Assembly: GCF_000225505.1 (NCBI RefSeq)
Contig: NZ_BACI01000097.1
Span: 62,001 to 126,000, forward strand
Source of the DNA: Gordonia alkanivorans NBRC 16433
GTDB taxonomy: Bacteria > Actinomycetota > Actinomycetes > Mycobacteriales > Mycobacteriaceae
DNA length: 64,000 nucleotides
Reading direction: 5' to 3'
Shown here one piece after another: positions 1 to 10,102 of the stretch. The notes under the pieces are model-generated. The model had not been told where the DNA came from. It was given only the letters and a program-made list of their open reading frames with translations, and searched no databases. A program made the translations under genes and the position numbers. Each line of letters starts with the position of its first letter. Within the stretch, counting starts at the first letter, position 1.

Positions 1-347
1 CGGAGACCTGCCACTGGACCGACGCGGTCGCCTTCCGCGATCACTACGACGGCCGGGACACCCCGAACATGGGACGGCTCACCGGGTTCCGCGAATGGGA
101 AACCCTGCATCACGGCAAGGATCTCGCCGACATCATCGAGAACCTGGGCTACGTCCGCGACGACGGCAAGACCCTCATCCCGCAGCCTCACCTCGACCTG
201 GACCCCAAGAAGATGTGGACGCTCGACGACGTCCGCGGCAACGTCTTCAACAGTCCCAACGTGTTGCTGAACGAGATGTCCGACGCGGAGCGGGATGCGC
301 ACATCGCGGCGTATCGCGCGAATCCCAATGGGGCCGTGCCGGCCTGA
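1..347 (+). CDS. prmA: Propane monooxygenase hydroxylase large subunit, C-terminal end (5' truncated)
   Basis: Only the last 114 codons are present; the reading frame is open from base 3 and the start lies left of the window. The end (..[19 protein letters not shown], ..PNGAVPA) resembles the C-terminus of the large, di-iron subunit of soluble propane/acetone monooxygenases (PrmA/MimA). The catalytic iron ligands would be upstream and cannot be checked. It heads the operon prmA-prmB-prmC-prmD, and that order is the strongest evidence. The hydroxylase inserts oxygen into short alkanes, typically at C2 of propane; the real substrate range is inferred. Confidence 0.9.
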   Translation, partial: ETCHWTDAVAFRDHYDGRDTPNMGRLTGFREWETLHHGKDLADIIENLGYVRDDGKTLIPQPHLDLDPKKMWTLDDVRGNVFNSPNVLLNEMSDAERDAHIAAYRANPNGAVPA

Positions 348-392
348 CGGCACGCAGGTGAGCGTCCCCTCCGCAGGGTCGCTCGCACGCTC

Positions 393-451
393 GCTCCTCA
401 GGGAGCGGTGACGACCGCAAGCCGTCGCCTCCCCCAGCTCCCTGAGGAGCG
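393..451. repeat. Extragenic palindromic repeat between prmA and prmB
   Basis: Two arms, 392-406 (C-GCTCCTCAGGGAGC) and 437-451 (GCTCCCTGAGGAGC-G), are perfect 15-base inverted copies around a 30-nt spacer. Each arm is itself a small hairpin (GCTCC-N4-GGAGC). Such CTCCTCAGGGAG palindromes are common dispersed extragenic elements in high-GC actinobacteria (from memory). Lying inside the prm operon, it may act as a processing or stability element that separates prmA from prmB expression. Confidence 0.7.
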
Positions 452-482
452 CAGCATCTCCCCCTTTCAGACAGGAGTTCCA

Positions 483-1523
483 GTGGCCGACACACATCGC
501 ATCAACTTCGCCCCCGTCGACATCGAGATGGAGGTCACCGAGGACGAGTCCATCCTCGACGCCGCGTTCCGGCAGGGTATCCACCTGATGCACGGGTGCC
601 GCGAAGGCCGGTGCTCGGCGTGTAAGTCGTACATGCTCGACGGCGACGTCCAGATGGACGACTACTCCACCTTCGCCTGCAACGAGGCGGAGGAGGCGGA
701 GGGTTATGTGCTGCTCTGCCGGTCCTACGCCTACAGCGACTGCGAAATCGAACTGCTCAACTTCGACGAGGACGAGTTGCTCGGGGGCGCACCGATCCAG
801 GACGTCCGCACCCGGGTCGCCGCCATCGAACCGGTGACCAAGGACATCGTGTCGCTGCGCCTCGACGTGGTCGAACCCGAGACCTTCGAGTTCAAACCCG
901 GTCAGTACGTGGACCTCTCGGTCCCAGGCACCGACGAGAAGCGCTCCTTCTCGATCGCAACCACCCAGGCCACCCCGGACAAGCTGGAGTTCCTGATCAA
1001 GAAGTATCCGGGCGGTCTCTTCGCCGGCCTCCTCGAGAAGGGACTGGCTCCCGGCGACGAGATCATGATCAACGGTCCGTACGGGTCGTGCACGCTGCGC
1101 AACGGCCATGTGCTGCCGATCATCTGTATCGGTGGCGGAGCCGGCATGGCTCCGTTGCTCTCACTGCTGCGTCACATCAGCGAGACCGGCCTGAACCGGC
1201 CGGTGCGTTTCTACTACGGTGCCCGGACCCCGGCGGATCTGTTCTATCTCGACGAGATCGCCGCGCTCGGCGAGAAGATCGCCGACTTCCGGTTCCTCGC
1301 CTGCCTGTCGGAGTCCGCCGACGGCGCACCCGACGGGGTCGAGGTCGCGCAGGGCAATGTCACCGACATCGTCGAATCTCGCGAATCCGATCTCGCCCGA
1401 ACGGAGGTGTATTTCTGCGGCCCCCCACCCATGGTCGATGCGGCTCTCGCTCTCGCCGACCAGCATTCGGTCCCCCGGGACCAGACCTTCTACGACAAGT
1501 TCACCAGCCCGGCTTTCGACTAG
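483..1523 (+). CDS. prmB: Propane monooxygenase reductase (FAD/2Fe-2S)
   Basis: This 346-residue NADH:acceptor reductase passes electrons to the PrmAC hydroxylase. The N-terminus is a plant-type [2Fe-2S] ferredoxin with ligands C39, C44, C47 and C79 (GCREGRCSACK, then LLC). It is followed by an FNR-like FAD domain (PGQYVDLSVPG, RSFSIATT at about 145-165) and an NAD domain (GGGAGMAPLLSLLR, then YFCGPPPMV). The GTG at 483 is chosen because AGGAG lies 6 nt upstream; a longer frame from 408 runs through the palindromic repeat and has no ribosome site. It is followed 28 nt later by prmC. Confidence 0.93.
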   Translation: MADTHRINFAPVDIEMEVTEDESILDAAFRQGIHLMHGCREGRCSACKSYMLDGDVQMDDYSTFACNEAEEAEGYVLLCRSYAYSDCEIELLNFDEDELLGGAPIQDVRTRVAAIEPVTKDIVSLRLDVVEPETFEFKPGQYVDLSVPGTDEKRSFSIATTQATPDKLEFLIKKYPGGLFAGLLEKGLAPGDEIMINGPYGSCTLRNGHVLPIICIGGGAGMAPLLSLLRHISETGLNRPVRFYYGARTPADLFYLDEIAALGEKIADFRFLACLSESADGAPDGVEVAQGNVTDIVESRESDLARTEVYFCGPPPMVDAALALADQHSVPRDQTFYDKFTSPAFD

Positions 1524-1551
1524 AAGTCGCTTAACGACAGGAACGAAAGGT

Positions 1552-2682
1552 ATGTCCGCACCCACCGCACCGAAATCCTCACCTGGATCTCCGCAGCGCG
1601 AACGTAGTTTCCCGACCATCGAATTCACCGACGCCGAAGCCGGCGCCAAGGAATTCCCGAGCAGCAAGAGCCGCAGGTACAGCTACTATCAGCCGGCCAA
1701 GAAGCGGGCAACGGTCTATGAGGATGTCACCGTCGACGTACAGCCCGACCCGGAACGTCACCTGACCCAGGGCTGGATCTACGGCTTCGGCAACGGTCCA
1801 GGCGGTTATCCGCAGGAGTGGACGGCCGCGAAGTCGAGCAACTGGCACGCCTTCCTCGATCCCAACGAGGAGTGGGAACAGACCATCTTCCGCAACAACT
1901 CGGCGGTGGTCCACCAGGTCGATCTGTGTCTGCAGAATGCCAAGCGGGCCCGCGTGTACGACGGCTGGAATCCTTCGTGGCTCAAGTTCATCGAGCGCAA
2001 CCTCGGTGCCTGGATGCACGCCGAGAGCGGCATGGGCCTGCACGTGTTCACCTCGATCCAGCGGTCGGCGCCGACCAACATGATCAACAACGCCGTCGCG
2101 GTCAGTGCGGCGCACAAGCTGCGTTTCGCCCAGGACCTCGCGCTGTTCAACCTCGATCTCGCCGAGGCCGAAGAGGCCTTCGACGGGTCGGCACACAAGG
2201 AGGTCTGGCAGTCGGCGCCGGAATGGCAACCGACCCGCGAAGCCGTCGAGCGGCTGACCGCGATCGGCGACTGGGCGAAGCTGTTGTTCTGCACCAACAT
2301 CGTCTTCGAGCAGCTCGTCGGGTCGCTGTTCCGGACCGAGCTGATCATGCAGGTCGCGGCGCGCAACGGCGACTACATCACCCCGACCATCGTCGGCACC
2401 GGTGAGTACGACTACGACCGCGACCTGAACTACACCCGGGCCCTGTTCCTGATGCTCTCCCGCGACGAAGAGTACGGCGCGCAGAACCGGGCACTGTTCG
2501 GCGAGTGGCTGTCGGAATGGGTGCCGCGCTGCCTCGACGCTGCGCGTGGGCTGCAACCGATCTGGTCGCAGCCGGCGGACAAGTCGGTCACCTTCGCCAC
2601 GAGCCTCGAGGCCGCGACCGAGAAGTTCCGTGACGTCCTCAAAGCCATCGAAGTCGACATCCCCGAGGAGCTGAACCAATGA
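1552..2682 (+). CDS. prmC: Propane monooxygenase hydroxylase small subunit
   Basis: A 376-residue beta-type subunit of a soluble di-iron monooxygenase (methane/phenol/propane hydroxylase family). Sequences such as [33 protein letters not shown] and LARNLGAW-like helices fit the non-catalytic ferritin-fold partner, which holds the hydroxylase dimer together. The ATG at 1552 follows GAAAGG at a normal distance; the frame is open upstream inside prmB but lacks a ribosome site there. The stop overlaps the prmD start (ATGA at 2679), so the two are translationally coupled. Confidence 0.92.
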   Translation: MSAPTAPKSSPGSPQRERSFPTIEFTDAEAGAKEFPSSKSRRYSYYQPAKKRATVYEDVTVDVQPDPERHLTQGWIYGFGNGPGGYPQEWTAAKSSNWHAFLDPNEEWEQTIFRNNSAVVHQVDLCLQNAKRARVYDGWNPSWLKFIERNLGAWMHAESGMGLHVFTSIQRSAPTNMINNAVAVSAAHKLRFAQDLALFNLDLAEAEEAFDGSAHKEVWQSAPEWQPTREAVERLTAIGDWAKLLFCTNIVFEQLVGSLFRTELIMQVAARNGDYITPTIVGTGEYDYDRDLNYTRALFLMLSRDEEYGAQNRALFGEWLSEWVPRCLDAARGLQPIWSQPADKSVTFATSLEAATEKFRDVLKAIEVDIPEELNQ

Positions 2683-3026
2683 GCAGCATGCAATTCGGCG
2701 CACAGACCGAGTTCTCCAACATGTGCGGCGTCACCCTGATGAACACGCCCATCGGCCGCGTCGTCGCCGACGTCATGGGCGCCAAGGAGGGTGTCGAACT
2801 CACCGAGTACCCGTCGATGATCCGCGTCGACGGCGTCAACCGGCTCGAGTTCGACTACGACGAGCTCACCGACGCCCTGGGTCAGGAGTTCGACGGATCG
2901 ATCTTCGAGGAGATCAGCTCCACCCACTACGGGCGAATGGTGCACCTCGACGACCGGACCTTCCTGTTCGCGAGCCCCGAGGACGCCGCCGAGTTCATCG
3001 GGTTCGATCTCACCGCGTCCAGCTGA
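2679..3026 (+). CDS. prmD: Propane monooxygenase coupling (effector) protein
   Basis: A 115-residue effector of the MmoB/DmpM family, which docks on the hydroxylase and gates oxygen activation. Typical features are the N-terminal [17 protein letters not shown] helix and the later [20 protein letters not shown] strand pair. It has no cofactor ligands, as expected. It starts on the prmC stop (4-nt overlap) and ends the monooxygenase part of the operon; a strong hairpin follows it. Confidence 0.93.
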   Translation: MSSMQFGAQTEFSNMCGVTLMNTPIGRVVADVMGAKEGVELTEYPSMIRVDGVNRLEFDYDELTDALGQEFDGSIFEEISSTHYGRMVHLDDRTFLFASPEDAAEFIGFDLTASS

Positions 3027-3047
3027 GCGCAGGCCCCACCCCCGATC

Positions 3048-3090
3048 TGCGTCGTGGCCGCCGGCGAGGACCCCCGGCGGCCACGACGCA
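3048..3090 (+). terminator. Strong intercistronic hairpin after prmD
   Basis: A perfect 17-bp stem: 3048-3064 (TGCGTCGTGGCCGCCGG) pairs with 3074-3090 around a 9-nt loop. No U-tract follows, as is usual in actinobacteria. It sits 22 nt after the prmD stop and about 90 nt before the amidohydrolase. It may end part of the transcripts or protect the 3' end of prmABCD mRNA, so that enzyme subunits are made in excess of the downstream genes. Confidence 0.8.
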
Positions 3091-3181
3091 CCCCAGAAGT
3101 CCCCGCCGGCAACAACTCTCGATCCCCGCCAACCCCATCGGATGCAGCCCGCTTCCACCGAGAACGATCAAGGAGTCATCG

Positions 3182-4228
3182 ATGTACGAGAAGAATGGCG
3201 ACAAGTACTTCATCGTCGACGCACACGTCCACCTCTGGGACGCCCGTGAATCCAATCAGCGCAACATCCACGGCAAGCAGTTCATCGATTGCTTCTACGA
3301 TTACCACCGCAATCTCAGCCCCGAGGAAGAGGTCTGGGACTACGACACCTACACCTACTACGGTCCCGACCGGCTGATGCGCGACCTGTTCGAGGAGGGC
3401 CCGGCCGATCACGCCATCTTCCAGGCGACGATCCTGAAGGACTTCTACGTCAACGGTTTCGCCCAGGTCGACGACTCGCTGAAGCTGTGCGAGGACAACC
3501 CGAAGCTGCTCACCTACAACCACGCCTACGATCCCCGCCACGGCGAGGCCGGCCTCGAGCAGCTCCGCAAGGACGCCGACAACATGAACCTCAAGGGCGT
3601 GAAGCTGTACACCGCCGAATGGATCGGCGACTCACGGGGTTACAAGCTCGACGACGCCTGGTCACGCCGCTACCTCGAGGAGTGCATCAAACTCGGCATC
3701 AAGAACATCCACGTCCACAAGGGACCCACCATCCGGCCCCTCGACCGGGATGCCTTCGACGTGGCCGACGTCGACAAGGTGGCCACCGACTACACGGATC
3801 TGAACTTCATCATCGAGCACGTCGGCCTGCCGCGGCTCGAGGACTTCTGCTGGATCGCCACCCAGGAGTCCAACGTGTTCGGCGGTCTCGCCGTGGCGAT
3901 CCCGTTCATCCACACCCGGCCCCGGTACTTCGCGCAGATCATCGGCGAACTCCTCTACTGGATCGGTGAGGACAAGATCCTGTTCGCCAGCGACTACGCG
4001 CTGTGGACGCCGCAGTGGCTCGTGGAGCGGTTCGTCGACTTCCAGATCCCGGAGGACATGACCGAATACGCCCCGATCACCGTCGAACAGAAGAAGAAGA
4101 TCCTCGGCCTCAACGCGGCAGCGCTCTACCCGCACATCGAGGTGCCGGAGGAACTCAAGCTCCCGACCAGCGCCGCCGATCCGGAAGTCGAGGTGGCCGC
4201 CGGCGCGAAGGATGCGGTGACGGCATGA
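3182..4228 (+). CDS. Amidohydrolase family 2 protein of the prm cluster
   Basis: A 348-residue TIM-barrel metal-dependent hydrolase of the amidohydrolase_2 family. It carries the N-terminal metal motif (VDAHVHLWD, residues about 13-21), IHVHKGPT in the middle, NFIIEHVGLPRL, and a late FASDYALW with the conserved aspartate. This gene follows prmD/mimD in other actinobacterial clusters, where its role is not settled; hydrolysis or decarboxylation of a product is possible. The ATG at 3182 has AAGGAG 7 nt upstream. Its stop overlaps the next gene (ATGA at 4225). Confidence 0.88.
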   Translation: MYEKNGDKYFIVDAHVHLWDARESNQRNIHGKQFIDCFYDYHRNLSPEEEVWDYDTYTYYGPDRLMRDLFEEGPADHAIFQATILKDFYVNGFAQVDDSLKLCEDNPKLLTYNHAYDPRHGEAGLEQLRKDADNMNLKGVKLYTAEWIGDSRGYKLDDAWSRRYLEECIKLGIKNIHVHKGPTIRPLDRDAFDVADVDKVATDYTDLNFIIEHVGLPRLEDFCWIATQESNVFGGLAVAIPFIHTRPRYFAQIIGELLYWIGEDKILFASDYALWTPQWLVERFVDFQIPEDMTEYAPITVEQKKKILGLNAAALYPHIEVPEELKLPTSAADPEVEVAAGAKDAVTA

Positions 4229-5025
4229 CCGCGATCGCACCTCCCCCCGGTTATGTCGCCGATGCCGCGACGGACCTCGAGCGCGACGTCCTCGCCGCGC
4301 TCGACACCGTCCTCGATCCCGAACTCGACCAACCGATCACCGAACTGAGATTCGTGCGGTCGATCCTGATCGACGAGGCGGGTGTGACCGTGCACCTACG
4401 ACTCCCGACGTCGTTCTGCTCGCCCAACTTCGCCTACCTGATGGGGTCGGATGCACTCGACGCGCTCGAGGACGTCAACGGCGTCGGGCAGGTCCGGGTG
4501 CTGCTCGACGATCATCACGACAGCGACAAGATCAACGCCGGACTCGACGCCCGTGCCGGATACAAGGGCACCTTCGGCGTCGAGGCCCTCGACAGCCTCG
4601 ACGAGCTGCGCCTGACCTTCCAGCGCAAGGCCCACACCGCCGCGATGGAACGATGTGTGGCCGCCGAGATCGCTGCCGGTCGGGTCACCGTGGCCGACGT
4701 GGATCGGCTGGCGCTGCGGGATGTACCACGCGGTCGCCACAAGGCGGCGCTCCTCCGACGCCGGTTGGAGCTGGGCCTCAGCATATGCCCCAACAGCCTC
4801 GTCGTCGTCGACGAGGAGGGGCACACGCTGCCGGCCGACCAGATCCCGATGCGGTTGAGATTCGCACGGTCCGTGCGCATCTCGATGGAGGGCAACAGCC
4901 ATTTCTGTCGTGGTCTGCTCGCCACCCGCTATGCCGACGACGACGAATGCGACGGGGCCAGCGGCCCGGTCATCACCAACCTCCGCGAAACCCCTCGCGC
5001 ACACCACCGAAGCGAACAGGAGTAA
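4225..5025 (+). CDS. DUF59/MIP18-domain protein of the prm cluster
   Basis: A 266-residue protein. Residues about 15-95 form a DUF59 (MIP18-like) domain: LAALDTVLDPELDQPI and LRLPTSFCSPNFAYLM with the usual cysteine. The rest is cluster-specific and unassigned, with two more cysteines near SICPNSL and HFCRGL. DUF59 proteins help insert iron or iron-sulfur centres, so a role in maturing the di-iron hydroxylase or the reductase cluster is plausible, but this is inference. It overlaps the amidohydrolase by 4 nt and is followed 3 nt later by the dehydrogenase. Confidence 0.85.
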   Translation: MTAIAPPPGYVADAATDLERDVLAALDTVLDPELDQPITELRFVRSILIDEAGVTVHLRLPTSFCSPNFAYLMGSDALDALEDVNGVGQVRVLLDDHHDSDKINAGLDARAGYKGTFGVEALDSLDELRLTFQRKAHTAAMERCVAAEIAAGRVTVADVDRLALRDVPRGRHKAALLRRRLELGLSICPNSLVVVDEEGHTLPADQIPMRLRFARSVRISMEGNSHFCRGLLATRYADDDECDGASGPVITNLRETPRAHHRSEQE

Positions 5026-5028
5026 GCC

Positions 5029-7753
<2,725 letters not shown>

Positions 7754-7804
7754 TCCGCCCCCTCAAGAACCCCGGCGGGGACGTCGTCGCTGCAGCGGCG
7801 ACGG

Positions 7805-7853
7805 GGGCCGGTCGCGATCGCAGATTGTTCTCGGCGTGGATCGCGACCGGCCC
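7805..7853 (+). terminator. Inverted repeat ending the prm operon
   Basis: 7805-7819 (GGGCCGGTCGCGATC) and 7839-7853 (GATCGCGACCGGCCC) are perfect 15-base inverted copies with a 19-nt spacer, 51 nt after the groEL stop. A smaller GC-rich palindrome (CGTCGC/GCGACG) lies just before it. There is no U-tract. Confidence 0.7.
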
Positions 7854-7912
7854 ACTTCCGCATGCCCGTATGCGCCGCTGACCAGCGCGGACTCGACAGA
7901 ACACACCTGTCC

Positions 7913-7961
7913 GTTCACGCCCGTGAACATTCCTTGTCCGATAGACTGCCCCTGGTATGAG
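7913..7961 (+). promoter_or_regulatory. Palindromic operator and probable promoter of the regulator gene
   Basis: 7913-7928 is a perfect palindrome, GTTCACG-CC-CGTGAAC. It is followed by a possible -35 (TTGTCC, 7934-7939), a 16-nt spacer and -10 (TATGAG, 7956-7961). The palindrome lies directly upstream of the -35 box and 64 nt before the regulator start. TTCACG/CGTGAA half-sites recur after the gene (9857-9893). The operator role is inferred. Confidence 0.5.
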
Positions 7962-7992
7962 ACCTACATCACAGTAGGGAGTTACGGTCCCG

Positions 7993-9774
7993 GTGAAGCC
8001 CAAGCCCACAGACCAGTCTCGTGTGCCCGTCGCCCACGCGCGTGAGCGATTCCTCAACGACGACGGTGCCGTCGACGACCGCCTGACCGGCGCGGTCCGA
8101 GACGCGATCTCGACCTCGTGGCGCCGCTCGCGCTCGTTCAAGGTCCAGACGGACCGCTTGGAACTACCGTTCGTGCGAGAGCCCAACACCGACAGTCCGC
8201 TCATGACCGCGGCCCGACCGGTGCTGCACCAACTCGCCACCGACCTGTCGTCCGAACCCGTGAGCATCATCCTCACCTCGCCGGACGGTGTGATCTTGTC
8301 CCGCGCCGCCGGCAGCGACGAACTCCTCGGCCAACTCGACGCAGTGTCGCTCGCCCCCGGCTACAGCTACAGCGAGGAGCACGCCGGTACCAATGGCATC
8401 GGCACCGCCCTCGAGACCCGGCAGGCCACCCTCGTCTCGGGCGCCGAACACTATGCCGGGTGCCTCACTCAGCTCAGTTGTGCCGGCGTGCCGATCCGAA
8501 ATCCCTTCTCCGGCGGCATCGTCGGCGCACTCGACCTCACCGGGTGGGTCGAAGAGGGCGGCTCCCTGCTATTGTCCCTGGCCAAGTCGGCGACCGTCCA
8601 GATCGAACAGCAGATGCTCGCCAACGCCAGCGAACGCGAATCCCGGCTCCTCTCCGCCTATCTCGCAACCTGCCGACGCGCGCCTCAGATGATGGTCCTC
8701 GCCATCGCCGCCGACGTCGTGCTGATGAACCGACGCCTCCGCCAGAGCATCGACCCGCAGGATCAGGTGTCGATGCTCGAGCTCGCAGTCGACCAAACGG
8801 TCGACATCGCCGCGGGGCGACGAGTGAACACGCTGCCCAGCGGCCGTTCGCTACGACTGGCTATGGTCCCCGAGTTCTCCGACGCAACTGGGGGCATCGC
8901 GGTTTTCCATGTGCACCTGATGGATTCGGCCACCACCCCACTCCAGAGACGTCCATCGAAGGCCTCGGTGTTGCCCGGGATCGTCGGACGCAGTTCATCA
9001 TGGCGGCAGGCATCCGACCGCATCGCCCAGCATGTCGGAGCCGGCCACTGGATCGTGGTCTCGGGCGAACGGGGTTCGGGACGGTCGGCGGTGCTCCGCG
9101 CAGCAGCGGGACAGTATCGGCGGGGCACCATCCGCGTGTACGCCGCCGGGGACTTCCAGGACACCGACACGCTCGACAGCTTCGCCGCCGAGATCGACAC
9201 GGAGGGATTCGCGGTCATCCTGCGCGATGTCGACGAGTTCGACGACGACATGCTGTTCGACGTCGCCGAGGTGGTGCAGGGACGAGAGCATGCGGGCTGG
9301 CTCGGGATGACCCTCAGCGCCGGCGACGCGACACCCACCCTTGGTGCAACCCTCCTGCCGTTTTTCTCGCACACGATCGAGGTACCGCCGTTGCGCCACC
9401 GCATCGAGGATCTTCAGGTGCTGGTGCCGACGATCCTGCGGCAGCTGACCCGTGGACGGGAACTCGACGTCGCGCCGGACGCCATGCGGCAGTTGAGCAA
9501 GTACACGTGGCCGGGGAACGTCGCGGAGCTACGCCAGGCGCTTCGGGATGTGGTGACCCACCATCGGTCGGGGACGATCACCGCGCAGCATCTTCCGCCG
9601 ATGTATCGCGCCCAGAGCCGGCACACCCTCACGCGGATCGAGGCACTCGAACGGGACGCGATCGTGCGGAGCCTGGAGGAGAACGGCCAGAACAAGGTCG
9701 CGGCCGCCAACGCACTCGGCATCTCCCGCGCGACGATCTATCGCAAGATCAAGGAATTCGGCATCGACATGTGA
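7993..9774 (+). CDS. GAF/AAA/Fis-type transcriptional regulator (MimR/AcoR-like) lacking GAFTGA
   Basis: A 593-residue regulator. The N-terminal half holds a GAF-like sensor (GYSYSEEHAGTNGIGTALET, about 115-135). Residues about 330-510 form an eroded AAA+ domain: the Walker A region reads GERGSGRS with no lysine, and no GAFTGA loop for sigma54 is present. The C-terminus is a Fis HTH (NKVAAANALGISRATIYRKI). Mycobacteriales generally lack sigma54, so it probably works with ordinary RNA polymerase. MimR, a regulator of this type, activates mim genes in response to acetone, so control of prm is the likely role. Start: GTG after AGGGAG, with a rather long spacer. Confidence 0.85.
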   Translation: MKPKPTDQSRVPVAHARERFLNDDGAVDDRLTGAVRDAISTSWRRSRSFKVQTDRLELPFVREPNTDSPLMTAARPVLHQLATDLSSEPVSIILTSPDGVILSRAAGSDELLGQLDAVSLAPGYSYSEEHAGTNGIGTALETRQATLVSGAEHYAGCLTQLSCAGVPIRNPFSGGIVGALDLTGWVEEGGSLLLSLAKSATVQIEQQMLANASERESRLLSAYLATCRRAPQMMVLAIAADVVLMNRRLRQSIDPQDQVSMLELAVDQTVDIAAGRRVNTLPSGRSLRLAMVPEFSDATGGIAVFHVHLMDSATTPLQRRPSKASVLPGIVGRSSSWRQASDRIAQHVGAGHWIVVSGERGSGRSAVLRAAAGQYRRGTIRVYAAGDFQDTDTLDSFAAEIDTEGFAVILRDVDEFDDDMLFDVAEVVQGREHAGWLGMTLSAGDATPTLGATLLPFFSHTIEVPPLRHRIEDLQVLVPTILRQLTRGRELDVAPDAMRQLSKYTWPGNVAELRQALRDVVTHHRSGTITAQHLPPMYRAQSRHTLTRIEALERDAIVRSLEENGQNKVAAANALGISRATIYRKIKEFGIDM

Positions 9775-9856
9775 TGACTGCCCGAAGGGCGGATCGGCGG
9801 CGGCAGATCGGAACGATGCCACCCCCGCCGAATGGCACCGTCCCCGTGATCTGCGC

Positions 9857-9893
9857 ATTCACGCCATAACCGAAGTTATTCGCGATCGTGAAT
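9857..9893. repeat. Nested palindrome after the regulator gene
   Basis: Outer arms ATTCACG (9857-9863) and CGTGAAT (9887-9893) enclose an inner hairpin, ATAAC-CGAA-GTTAT (9866-9879). The outer half-sites match those of the palindrome upstream of the regulator (TTCACG/CGTGAA). It could be a terminator or a second regulator site; the sequence alone does not decide. Confidence 0.5.
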
Positions 9894-9924
9894 CGCCCGT
9901 AGTCCATCACGGGACCGCGCACCC

Positions 9925-9954
9925 TTACAAGCAAACGTGACAAGGTATGATACT
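9925..9954 (+). promoter_or_regulatory. Probable promoter of the acyl-CoA dehydrogenase operon
   Basis: TTACAA (9925-9930) is followed 18 nt later by GATACT (9949-9954), or 15 nt later by TATGAT (9946-9951). Either gives a transcript starting near 9958 with a leader of about 145 nt. Confidence 0.45.
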
Positions 9955-9961
9955 CGTAACA

Positions 9962-10089
9962 ACCGATCAGCGACGGCTGGACGAGCGAACACGCGAGCCC
10001 TCGAAAGAGGGTCGGCTACCGAGCGGACGATCGGTAGATGCATGATGAACGGGTGCCTGTGAGACGGGCACCACAACGGCGGTCCGATC
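9962..10089 (+). ncRNA. Structured 5' leader, candidate cis-regulatory RNA
   Basis: Three hairpins lie in a row: CCCTC-GAAA-GAGGG (9998-10011, a GNRA tetraloop), CTACCGA/TCGGTAG (10016-10037, 8-nt loop) and GGTGCC/GGCACC (10052-10072). GATCGGT (10029-10035) can pair instead with ACCGATC (9962-9968), and its first six bases with CCGATC (10084-10089) close to the ribosome site, so switching is possible. I do not recognise it as a known riboswitch class. Confidence 0.35.
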
Positions 10090-10102
10090 ACGAGGAAGTG
10101 CG

